Assembly (NCBI GenBank): GCA_024305405.1
Contig: JAKNDB010000110.1
Span: 868,001 to 932,000 of the forward strand
Direction: 5' to 3'
DNA from: Dirofilaria immitis
Taxonomy: Eukaryota; Nematoda; Chromadorea; Rhabditida; Onchocercidae
DNA: 64,000 nucleotides
In this document: positions 13,204 through 25,100 of the stretch, one piece after another
How positions within the stretch are numbered: the first letter of the stretch is position 1
How the letters are laid out: each line of letters begins with the position of its first letter
Translations under genes and position numbers: made by a program
Notes under the pieces: model-generated
What the model was told of the DNA's origin: nothing
Databases searched by the model: none
The model's input: only the letters and a program-made list of their open reading frames with translations

Positions 13204-13916
13204 TTGCAGAAATCAGAAAAGACTGTTCAAGAGCAGGCCGGAACTCAAAATATGAGTTTTTGCGTTTCAAGAACAAGCAAATCGAGTTCTTTGATTCTGA
13301 TTATGGTTGCTTCCACTTCGATTAATGAAGACGCGTGTAACTCATTTGATTTGAAATTCACGACTCTTTGTGTCAACGTAATAGTTAATTTCGTTTTTTC
13401 TTAAATTTACATTTTTTTCCTTTCATTATTTAGGGCTGTACAACTGCACGATCGACATAAAATTTATGCCATCTGCCAAGTTTTTCGTTCACAACTTTTT
13501 CGACTGATTATTGGAACCCGAAGATACTACAATAAATTGAAGACTAACAATTCCATTTTATTGATTACAAGAGAAAAAAAATCAAATGATACTGCACCGA
13601 TTTCTTTATATAAGATTTGATAGAACAAATTATCATTCATAATGATCTAAAAATTGTATTTTCTCCAAATTAGAATATCAGGATTTTATGAATGTAAATG
13701 AACGAATCTACGAATCAGAACTGGTTAACTCAGTCGGAACTTGTTCTTATGCAACTTAATGGTGGTGACGAGACGCATAATGCTTTATTAACTTTACACG
13801 ATCATTACAAAAAAAGGAAAAAATATAAATTGAGTAAACTACGAGGACGATTTTTGTTCATCCTTCCATTTAAACAAATGGAAGATTGTGAATCCGAAAA
13901 GCCCAATATACGATAA
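13204..13916 (+). other. Exon-like remnant, function unknown
   Basis: After a TTTTTGCAG acceptor (ends 13209) an open frame encodes a Ser/Thr-rich segment containing TSKSSSLILIMVASTSINED, up to a possible GTAATA donor near 13379. A further open frame at 13698-13916 starts with MNESTNQNWLTQSEL. The interval is less AT-rich than its surroundings and mixes protein-like patches with stops. It may be a decayed gene, exons of an unrecognised gene, or chance. No family was recognised. From 13917 to 15230 I see nothing further that I can support, apart from a few short open frames on both strands. Confidence 0.25.
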
Positions 13917-15230
13917 CTAATTTGCCGGATTTAAGTATTCCCTTGTAATCAATAAAAGTAATCAGTTCTAATTCGTAAATTCTGTAAAATCAAGTCAACT
14001 ATCTCATTATCCTTCATGAATTAAACGTACTTCAAGAACTAACTTCCACTGTTAAGCGGACAAGCTTGTTATGACGATGGAACAATGTTAAGTATGCTGT
14101 TTCTTTAGTTTATGAGAATTCATCAGCGCTTGGATATCATTGAAGAGCTATTGACGGCAAATACAACATGTTGATAAAAATCAACATAGTCTGAAAAAGT
14201 TTGTAACAGCTCAGAATTTCAGTCAGAAAAAACAAGGCAGTAAAGGATGACTTTCATGTAACGAATCCATTTGTTGAGATTATGCAAAAAAAGAAATTTG
14301 AACATATGTTTGCTGCTACTCTGCTCATACAACCGCATCAAAATATTATTCTCTTCATTGATTTCAGTTCCAGTCATAACTGGGTACTTCGTAATTAAGA
14401 TAATGGAAGATTAATCGAACAGAATATTTTACAACGCTTCTCCCGAAAGGAAGTAAGTTTGTTAGAATGATGAATATGAATCCCTTAGTTCGGCGCCATC
14501 AATATTTTACAAACACAAAATCATTTCGATATTTTCCCTAACGATGGAAGAATTTTCGACATCCGAAGCCATGCACAGCTGATATTAGTTTCACAATAGA
14601 CGTTCATATTAAATGCGATAGTCATTATAACTTCTGCACTTAAAAACGGACAAAAATTTTAATGTTCATGCACTGAAACTGCATATGAGTCGAGTACGAC
14701 TTCATGTACAGACCGAAGCGAACGTATAGCTGTGTAGAAATACGTATACAAAGGTGGCACACGTGTACATATACAAACAGGGTGTACACATGTACAGACA
14801 GGGTGCACATATGTTCAGATTTCACAGTGCCAATCACCAAATTGCTTTTCCTCAACTGCAACAGTAACTTTGTCCCACTGCAAAACCAATTTTTCATTTT
14901 ACCAAATTTTATTTAAGCATTCTCAAAATAACATCTTTTATTGCTAGAGAATCCGCTCACGTCCAAACAGTAAGTAATGAATTTTATATTTATCTTCAAT
15001 GATAAGTGTATCACCAAAGTAATAATAAATACCTGAAGTATTGAGCATCGGTTCATTCCAACCATTAGGCAATTTTAAATTGGTTTGAGAATTATTTATC
15101 TAACTGATTGTGATGAAATCATAACTTTCAAGAAATTATTGGTTGCTTATGTGGTTATGATATATTAAAATCACTAATTCTATCTAAAGCTACCATGTAG
15201 AACTTGGCAGATAATTCATTTGTACTACAG

Positions 15231-15290
15231 ACAATACTTTGAAAATTTTTAAATCACTTCACAATACTTTGAAAATTTTTAAATCACTTC
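15231..15290. repeat. Two-copy tandem duplication, 30-base unit
   Basis: Identical 30-base copies (each starts ACAATACTTTGAAAA) lie at 15231-15260 and 15261-15290. Confidence 0.9.
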
Positions 15291-15764
15291 ACTGTTCACT
15301 GTGCTGGCTTTCCATAATTAAGTAGGAATTAGTATCGTTGCAACTGAATGATTGAAAATTTCAGAAAAATTTCTCTCATTGTATTCCTTTCTAAATAAGG
15401 AATGCTTTAGGATATAAAAATACACATATAGATTAAATTTATTATCACAAGCTTCAACTAACTAAGTTCTTTTTTTTTATTAGATGAGATTTTTTTAATT
15501 TAAAATTCTTCTCTATCTGAGATAATTAAAACTAAAATTGTTTGACCTTTATCATACAATTCCGTTATCCACAATTTTGAAATATCCTAAAAAAGCTGCT
15601 AACTGTACATGATAAAAACATTTACAAGAATGAAATAAAAATTAATTTATTCTAAAAGTTCAGAAAGCCTATGAAATATAACAAAAACCAGAAACTGATG
15701 CCAATCGAACTCATACATTACACACATCAACATGAACTGGATAACCGTTAAAAAACGACCACGC

Positions 15765-15925
15765 TAAACACTCACGCCAAAGGGCAGACTTCCCAACCTA
15801 CCCAACAGCACGCGGTAGCCGACGACGGCATTCATTTTCATCAGCGCGCGTTTCTCCCTACCGTAACAACGCGACATGTTGCAGCTTCATTGCCGAGAAG
15901 TGGCAAAGCGTCAACATAAAATTAG
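15765..15925 (+). promoter_or_regulatory. GC-richer block, candidate promoter / 5' exon of mask-1
   Basis: An island of CG-containing sequence in AT-rich DNA lies 1.3 kb upstream of the first secure mask-1 coding exon. From ATG 15876 a 17-codon frame (MLQLHCREVAKRQHKIR) runs to a GTGATT donor at 15926. Its phase does not join cleanly to the exon at 17175, so this is only a candidate first exon. No TATA box or initiator was identified. The 15926-17174 interval holds the TG microsatellite and otherwise nothing I can support. Confidence 0.3.
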
Positions 15926-15937
15926 GTGATTTAGTTG

Positions 15938-15956
15938 CATGTGTGTATTGTGTGTA

Positions 15957-15989
<33 letters not shown>

Positions 15990-16026
15990 GTGTGTGTGTA
16001 TGTGTGTGTGTGTGTGTGTGTGTGTA
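15938..16026. repeat. (TG)n microsatellite, interrupted by TATG
   Basis: About 90 bases of TG repeats broken by TA steps, followed by ATAC-rich sequence. The long Val/Cys and His/Thr open frames here on both strands are translations of the repeat, not genes. Confidence 0.95.
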
Positions 16027-17174
16027 TATACGGATGTGTGTATATATACGTTATGTGTGCATGAATATGTAATACATAATGTATGTATGGGTTTATGTTT
16101 ACACGTAATATGTACATATGTCTATTGGGAAGTAGGAATTTCAATTATTCATTTAGTGATGTTAATTCACATAAGTAATCATTTGGTTCACACGTTGACC
16201 TTGCCTTTCATAGCTGGAAATTATAAGGTATAGTCATTGTACTTCCTTCTAATCTCTCCTCTTTTTTTTAATAAAAAAGATTTTCTTTTATTCCTTTTAA
16301 AATGCATGGATGAAGTTCTGAATGCATTTCGCAAAATCTCATCAGTAACATAACAAGTCCGGTGGATTTTCCCTTTTATTTGATGAGCGATTGTCATCGG
16401 ATTATAAATTTTGTTCTGCAATATGTTGGCGTCATACGTAATACGAATCTGTTAGATAATTTCTATATTTGCATTTTAATTCCGAAATTTTCCAGTTTTT
16501 TATTCATACTTCAATCTCTACAAACAAGCGTGTTATTTTTAGATAAATTTTAGTCAGATATATTAGACAAATACCACATTAAATATCTCCATGTGTGCTA
16601 TGACTATTAGATCGATTGGAGCCATCCTTTTCGAAGATACTAATGTTGTTGTTGTTATCATAATCTGATTCACGCATATCTTAATTGAATATTTCAGGTC
16701 GCGTTTATTTGCCTTAATGGACTTGGATAACGTAAGACTAATGAACTCATCTACCAAGGTCTAATATTTTTCTTTATTTCTTTATAAAACAAGTGGGTGA
16801 TCATGTTTCTTCAAAAGTACATGTTTTGCACTAAGTTATAAGTCTTCGCCCACTTTAAAAGTTAAGTTTAAGGATTAAATTATGAGCAGTTTGCTACGAG
16901 ACAGAGATTATCTACAGATTTGCTTCTTCATGAATATTCAGCGATGAAATGATCGAAATGATAGATTAAACGAGAATCGGTGACATGAATTAAAAAAAAA
17001 GGCGAAAACATTGCTTATCAGAAAACGTTAAGGAAAATTAATGCTGCTGTTGGGCCGTAAAAAATCTATGATTGCTTTGGTTTTGATCTCTCGCCTTCAT
17101 TACCTTTTCCTTTTGCTTTTTCTAGCTTAATTTTGATTTCACCTAGTTAATTTAGCGCGATTTATAATTTTCAG

Positions 17175-19183
17175 AAAATGAGAAAGCGGCAGCTGCAGGT
17201 ACAAGCACCCCGTCAAAAATGCGTATTTTGAATTCAAAAAGACCGGCCCGGGTACGAATTATGAGTAAGTGATCATTTAATCCTAAGATTTCTTTTTATC
17301 CTATTGTTTAGAGTACTGCTCAGTCCAGTCCTACTGAATCGGCTTCAGTCACGATAATTAATTTATGAGTAAATTCAGTAAACTATTCAATAAAATTGAA
17401 AATCGTCAGTATTTCAGCTGAACTAAAACCTTTCCTTCCATTACTACCGGATGTTGCTGATATGGAAATAAAAGAACAAAAGCAGCTTTTTCAACAACTC
17501 TATTCCGCTGGAATAGCTGCCTCCGCCTCGTTACATAAGGTTATTTTAGAAGAATTCTAGTAAATTCCATTTTCAAAATCTTTGTTATGTTTTTGAATAA
17601 CATGATATCTCTCACCGTGATCTGATGATATATGCGGTCATGATGAAGTTCGCTTGGGTAGAACTTATATGTCCGTTTTGCTGATTTCTGTTGGATGTTA
17701 TGCAATACGGAATAATATCCGAAAGAACGAAAGTGATCCTTCAGAAGGCTTCAGATGCGATGCGTTACAGTCCAAAAATGGAAAGCCCTAAGACAGTTCT
17801 GTAGTTCGAAAATGGAAAGTTCTAGGGCAGTTTTATAATAATCTGGTCTGACATGCAGTTGTATGACATCACTGTCCAAAAATTATTAATCGTAATATTC
17901 GAGCTGTGGGCATTAGCAGAGTTTCATGCTTGTTATTCCATTTGAGTGATAAGAACAACTGTGGATTGTATAGTTACTTCTGGTGATCCTTCGAAATTCA
18001 AATTTGTTCAGGGATCTGCTAAGACTGGTTTTATTACTAGTGCGATACGAGCGCAAATAATGACGAATGTAAATTTGCAAAAAATATTGTGCAAGAATAC
18101 TAATACTTGCACAAATTTTTGAGTAACTTCTGTTTACGGCAATTTTTCATTAGTTTTTCGTCTTAGGTTCGTTATCTAATCTTAAAAAGTTTTTTTTTTT
18201 GCAACTTTTAGTTCTAATTCTTGTTAGGGGTAAAAGTAAAATTTTTTTCTGTGCATTTTCCTTTCTAGTGGTTAACAATGAGTGCTGCCCAACAGTTTCC
18301 TCGATTTTGTGCGAAATTTGGTGCTACAGCGTGTATTGATGGAATGAAGGAGGATTTATGTATTGATAGCGCACAAGTTGAGAAAGCCTATGATATTGCA
18401 ACGGCTTTTCAAAACACACAGTTGTCTCCGAATCAACAAATTCCGTTCACATCTGAAGATGCTGAGGTTTTCATCAGAATATTTTTTCACTTTATTTCGC
18501 TGCTTTAGAAAACAAGAGAAGATGAAGATGACTTGAAACAATATCGAAGTGGGAAACTAGTTTAATTTGGAAATGAAATATCTAGTACCTGAAAGTATAA
18601 TTTATTATTTTTCTTAATTCCCCTTTCGTCCTTCTCCCTCACCTTCTTTTCATTATATAATTTTCAGGCGCTGAAAACCCTTTCTCGTTCGGGCATATTG
18701 GACGATGCTGTCGAATCGTTGCGACAGTTTCCGTCATTGGAGGAGGACTTACTTGGTCTGAAAGAAGATCTAACAGCCGCGAGCCTTATAACGCCTGATG
18801 TTCGTTCTCTTAATAATTTCAAGTCTGAAATATTTTAAAACTTTTTCTCCTCGATATTCTAAAACGTGTCAGTTCAGTGCATGAGTAGCAAATTTTAATT
18901 AGTGCAAAATTTTAATAGTAGCGAAGCAATGGAATCTATTCGCGTCTTTGGTTCAGCATTATAAATTTTAGATTGCCGCTGCCGCTTTATCTGCCTTTGC
19001 TGCCGCTACTTTACGACGGCCTCCGACACGAACAATAGAAAGTCTAATGGCAAGTTCGCAGGATCCTGTAACTACAAACGGGGTCCGGATTCCACGGACG
19101 ATGAGTCACTGGAACTGAATCTCAGCGAGGATGAGTCAGAAGATAATGGCGACATGTTATTAAACCTTGCTGTCTCTGCTGGG
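17175..19183 (+). other. mask-1: mask-1 N-terminal exons before the ankyrin repeats
   Basis: Exons: 17175-17264, 17418-17539, 18269-18466, 18668-18799 and 18972-19183. They encode an Ala-rich start ([14 protein letters not shown]), a helical segment ([18 protein letters not shown]), a conserved-looking region ending IPFTSEDAE, a leucine-rich segment ([19 protein letters not shown]) and an acidic stretch ([15 protein letters not shown]) leading into the first repeat. In the last exon the frame changes by one base at the GGGG run near 19079: the upstream frame continues to a stop, while the downstream acidic frame is needed for the splice to the first ankyrin exon. One extra G restores a continuous frame. 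No known domain is recognised before the repeats. Confidence 0.75.
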
Positions 19184-22100
19184 GTAACAAAATTTGTCCT
19201 TTAGTTCAAAGTAAAGTCGATGCCTAGAATCGATCATGCTTCATATACTTTATATGTGCAAGATTAATACCAAGTGATAAACAGGTAGCCATGAATTTCT
19301 CAGCAGATTGCTGATACAGTTATCACTGTTTTGCAGAATAGGGATGCAACTGCAAAATAAACCTAGAATAGCTTGTTCATTTATGGTTCGTATCTTATAG
19401 TCAAAACTGCTTTGAATGTCAGATTTCTAATACTTAATATTTGAGAATCTTTGATCGGTATTCATTGCTTCACAGCTTAATTTTTACGGTGACGCATTTG
19501 AATGATTTTTTTATTATTGTATATAAAGTTATTCTATTTTTTCAGTACTTAGATCTGACTAAGGAACTGGTTGAAATTCGAGGAAATCCGAATTACGTTA
19601 GTACAAATAATGATCGTACACCGTTGATGGAAGCTTGTTGTGCAGGTATGTAATCTGCATTATTTGTCTTTTGAATAAGTTATTTGATAGGCTTTGCAGT
19701 ACAAATAAAATAAATAGACTATGAAACAAGATTATCTTGTTTAGTGATGTATTTGAGGATTTAGACATTAATAGGAAACTACGGAAATGACTGGTTCATC
19801 AGTTTTGCATTTCAGGACACAGTGATATCGTCAAGCACTTACTAGAACATGGTGCCGATATGAATGCTATGAGTGCGACCAAGAACACTCCTTTGATTTA
19901 CGCATCTGCTGCTGGTAATGTAGAGGTAAGAATTTTTTATCTTAATTTGAAAAGAAGAAATTTACTTTTGACATCACTAGCTTCACAAAGATTACTATGA
20001 CAATTTGACGAAAATGTATAGAATGATATGTATTGTCTGATATTTACTATGATTTTTGAACGTTTTTGTTTTAGTGTGCAAGCCTATTATTAGATTATGG
20101 CTGTGATACTACTATTCGAAATGATAATGGACACTGTGCACTTATGGAAGCGGCTAGTTCTGGTAAGAACTTTTTATTTATTTGTTATTGAATTTCCATT
20201 AGAAATGCACTTTGCTGAATTTTTCCGATATATATCGTAATTTTATAAAACTTTTGGAAATCGTGTCTGAATGTAAATAAGAAATTTTTAAGGTTATCTG
20301 GACGTTGTTTCACTTCTTGTCCAACATGGATTTCAAGTGCTCCCATGTAATCAAAACGACTTGAAAGTTGGATTAGTAAGTGCAGTATGAAACTCGTAAA
20401 ATGAAGCGATTATTTTAAAAAAAAACTTCTGTTAAGAAAAATTTTTAAAAAAATGTGGTTTGAAAATATATGGCTAGTATAAATTTGTGGTATAACTTTG
20501 TTCTTTGCGCTAAATTTCTTACGTAAACATCTTTTTGCCATGGTAATATGTAGTGACGTATTGTTTATTACGCTATTTTTGTCGTCACTGCTTGTGATTC
20601 ACATCACAGTGTTTCGAGTTGTGACAGTTTTATATTTGATAGTTTAATACTTGTAAGGAAGCTGCTTTCGTGGCTTTTTTATTTGTACGAGAAATTTTAT
20701 CAACCATATATTTCAGGAATCAGCTTTGACCTTAGCGGCTTACAAAGGTCACTATGATGTAGTTCAGTATTTACTCGAAAGAGGTGCCAACAAATATAAG
20801 GAAGAGTTACATACTGCTCTAATGGAGGCATCGATGGATGGACACTATGAAGTGGCAAAGTTACTTTTGGATAATGGTGCTCCAGTAAATTTAGCGTCGG
20901 ACTCGTTTGAGAGTCCGTTAACTTTAACTGCTTGCGGCGGACATCCTGATTTAGTTTGTTATTTCTTAATATATTGAAGCTAAGATGTTTTTATAATGAA
21001 ATTTATTGATAAATAGAGCTTATATGTGACTTGTATTTTAAGAAATTTTCCAATTTTTGCTGATAAGAAATTTATAGTTGAAAAGTGATTAACCTTGTTT
21101 TTGGTGAACAACAGAAAAGTTCAGTTCGTTTCACCATGCATTTGCAGGTGCGGCTGTTGTTGGAAAGAGGTGCTATCGTGGAAGAAGTAAATGATGAAGG
21201 TTATACGCCTTTGATGGAAGCAAGTCGAGAAGGACATTTAGTACGTTTTAATGTATATTTCTATAATTTATCCCGTTTTCCCGTATCATAGCTGGATTTC
21301 GGATGATTTTAATTTTAGGAGGTTGTGAGGTTGTTGATCAAGTTTGGTGCAAAAGTCAATACGCAAACTGATGAAACCGGCGAAACTGCTTTGACGTTGG
21401 CAGCTTGTGGTGGCTTCAAGTAACTAACTGCTTTTTGTTACTCATTCATAGATTATGAAAACAAATTTTCCAGATGCGATTTATCTTCTTAAAATTTTTT
21501 GTTAAATATCTCAATTCAAATTTAAATTTGAGCTTTTGAAGAAATGAAAATTGCAAATACGTAATCTTTCTCTCCATGCCTAATATATATATGGATTACT
21601 AATGCATTAGCTTAGATCTTTGTTTCGTAATTACCACATGAGGTTACACTTATTCTCAATTGCAAGCAAACATTTAACATATTTTCGTTTTCACTTGACG
21701 ACAAATAAAACTGCTATTTTTCAGAGATGTTGTGGAATTGCTGGTGCGAAGTGATGCGCGTCTCGATATCGGTGCAAATACACCATTAATGGAAGCTGCT
21801 CAAGAGGGACATCTAGATACTGTTAGATTCATTCTTAATGAAATGCGTTCGCTTGGTTTACCAGTGAGTTTTTCATGATCAAAAATCGTATAGTTGAAAT
21901 TCCTGAAAAGTTCGAGCTTGGAAAGAAAGTAATGTCATACACACTAAATCAGTTCAAAAATTCTATTAAGATCGATGTGACAACGACAGCAAATAACAAT
22001 ACGGCGTTAACTTATGCTGCAGAAAATGGTCATCTGGATGTTTGTGCTGCATTAATCGAATTTGGTGCCAATATTGTAAGTTTCTTTTGAACTCTTTCTT

Positions 22101-25100
22101 ATTCTCAGTTAGTAGATTTCACTAGTTTTCTTCATTCGATAACATGTATTTCAGCGAAAGCTTCATTTCTCACTTCATAGAAACTAACTTTTCTGAAAAG
22201 GGAATTGTAAACATTTGAAATGATGATCTTTCATTTCTACTTTATCTTAAATTCCTATTTTAATGAATTATATGTGGAATTTTGATAGTATACTGTTTGG
22301 TATATTGTTTGTTATGTTGATGTCACAGATTTTGACTTTTTTTTAGCTTATTATGCTGCTGGAGATACTTTTAGATCTGTTTAGTATATTATGTTTTAGA
22401 TTTAGATTGGCTTTTGTGTATTATGCATTCTAACGGTGCTTCCCTGTTTTTTTTTTATTTTCATATTTTTAAGAGTTTGTTTAGTTGTCATCTTGGATTA
22501 GTTTGGTTAAGAGGTGTTTTTACTTATTTTTGTTAATGGGAATTGCTTTTACTGGTTGTGTGTTGATTTGGGATCAGATGGTTATTTGGCTGCTCTTGTT
22601 ATTACTAGTTTGATAACTTCGGTTCCTTATTTGGGTATTTAGTTTGGTGAATTCAATGTAGTTTTAGTGTTTGTGATAATACTTTGGGTTTGTTTTGTTT
22701 TCTTATTTTATTTTGCCTTGTTTATTATTGGTTTTCATTGTTGTGCACTTGTTTTTGCATTCCACTGGGTACAGGTCTAGTATTTATTGTCGTAATGATT
22801 ATGATGAAATTCATTTTTTTCCTGGTTTTTGGCTTAAGGATGGTTGGATATCCTTTTTATTTTTTTTCTTTTGTTTAGTTTGTATTTTTCTTTTAATTTA
22901 ACTGATCCTATGATTTGTATTTAATCTGATTCCATGGCTAGTCCGGCTCATGTTGTTCGTGAGTGATATTTTTTGCTTGCATTTATTATTTTACGGCCTG
23001 TTTCATCTGTTTTTGTTTTAATTGTTCGTGTTTGACTGGATGATATTATTCTATTTTGGACACTATATTTTTTGTTATATGTTTTGCTTTCGATTGACCT
23101 AAGCTAGACAGAAACAAAAACCGTAAAGAAACCATCAACAGAACAAATAAAAACAAACAGATCTCAAAATTATAAACAAAAATAGCACTAAAATCACTAA
23201 AATCAAGTTAAAATCTCACTTACCATGAAGTAAAAAAAGGCAACAAAAGATAAAATAAAAACAAAAAAAAAAACGATATATGCCAAACAAACAACAGTGA
23301 AAGTCTAAAACCTCTTTATCGTAAATAATAATTCAAAATAAACTAAAAGGCTATCATAGACAATAAGCAACAATGTAAAAAAAAATGCAGTTTGACTTTC
23401 GAAATTGTTTTGTTATGCTTTTTTTCCTTCTCCAAATGTTTTCCTTAAAAATTTTTAGTTATGTCTCAAACAGTAGCTTGAATATGAGATTTATTGTTTA
23501 TGATGACTTTCCCATTTGACATTACGTTTTAAAGCTTTTAAGACTCAGCTTTTCTTCAGGATCATCAAGCAGAAAATGGGCGTACGGCCTTAATGAAAGC
23601 AGCAAAGAATGGAAATTATAGTGTGATCCAATTTCTGCTAATGAGAGGAGCTAAGGTCTCAATCTTGCATAGCATGCTTAGTACTGATTTTCTGAACAGT
23701 ACAGAAAAATAGATATGGCTGGCTTGGAGAAAAGCTGATTTATGAAAGGAAAAAAGTAGCGGTTTAATTCCGCAGGGGCTTTTTAAACTTTCGAAGAATT
23801 GGAATTTTAAAATCATTTTATAAATATAAGAATGTGTACTTTTAATTATCCATCGAAATAATGACGTAGAGTTTTAATAAGGATGTATATCATTATAGGT
23901 AAACGAAGTTTCCGCAGACAATGATTCCAGTGCATTATTCTTGGCATGTGCTCATGGCCATTGGGAAATTGTGCGATTATTGTTGGATCATGGAGCTGAT
24001 CCATCTCATGTGTTTAAAGTGGGTTTTAAACACATGTTTTAAGACCAAAAGAAATTTGACAAAATGTTCGATTTACAGAACTGCCATAAATTGTTGAATT
24101 TATTTTTAAAGGATGGAATTACTTGTATGATCGAAGCATCGCGGAATGGTCACACGCGCGTAGCAGAAACACTTTTGAATTGGCATGATGCACCTGTTGT
24201 GACGCGTACACCTCTTTTGGGAAAACCACCAGCATTACAGAATAGTCGTCTGAAAAAGGTATTTAATATTTGTAAAAGTCGGAAAAAATTGCTGCTTCTA
24301 TTTCATGTATGCTCTTGATATTGATCTACATATTTTTTAATAGTTTGTTGAAGTATTATTTCAATTTCATGTTTTTCTGTTCTAAATAATTAGTGTTTTT
24401 GCAAAGTAAAACTTTTCATTAAATACTAAGGCCTTAAATATTAATAATCTTTGTGGATCCTAAATGTTATTCATTGAGAAACTTGAGGTTGCACGAAGAA
24501 CAGTAAACAAGAAGGCAGCCGCTGTCGTACAACCAAAAGTTGAATGTGCTGAAAAGTCGGTAAACAACTTTGCGGTTGATCTAGATGAAAAGTAGGATGC
24601 TCAGATGAAACTTCAATATCTACATCAACGACGGCAGTCACAGCGGCAGGGATGCGTTCACAATGTACGCAGGATTCTCAGTCCTTATCTGGAATGCATA
24701 ATGTAACAACAAATTCAAATGTACCAACTCATTTACTTGCACATTATAATTATCAAAATGCGATAAATCCGGATGAATTACGGGGCATGATTGCCGGGAT
24801 GGCCGCCATGGCTGCACAGTCTAATGCGGTTCGTTTATATATTTTTATAAATTAAGCACCGGTAGATCTGACAAGAAAGCATATATTCAAATCGTTAGAA
24901 TATGGAAACATTATTAAAGCAGTCACGAAAAACTGTTCTCAAAATGTGTAATTTCATCACCAACAGATCTACTGCACGACAATTAGATGCAAAATTCTGA
25001 TAGTAGGGGACTGCATTTGGAACTATTTATTGTTTCCGAAATTTATAATAGTTTGAGTACAATTTTGATGAAATCATTTTTCCTATTACGATCAAATTTC

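Larger units (their letters stand above)
19546..24258 (+). other. mask-1: mask-1 ankyrin block 1 exons
   Basis: Exons: 19546-19645, 19816-19925, 20075-20162, 20293-20375, 20717-20953, 21148-21240, 21319-21419, 21725-21863, 21953-22075, 23560-23655, 23899-24018 and 24112-24258 (or from 24079). Each carries typical repeat signatures such as [35 protein letters not shown] and [16 protein letters not shown]. All junction phases agree. About 14-15 repeats of 33 residues can be counted, ending in [16 protein letters not shown], the counterpart of the last repeat of block 1 in ANKHD1/ANKRD17. These solenoids bind protein partners. The 1.48 kb intron 22076-23559 contains mitochondrial-derived DNA. 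Confidence 0.93.

Noticed and set aside
15911..16233. Cys/Val-rich and His/Thr-rich open frames on both strands
   Set aside because: They are translations of the TG microsatellite.
22684..22901. Small hydrophobic + strand proteins
   Set aside because: They are parts of the cytochrome b NUMT read with the nuclear code.
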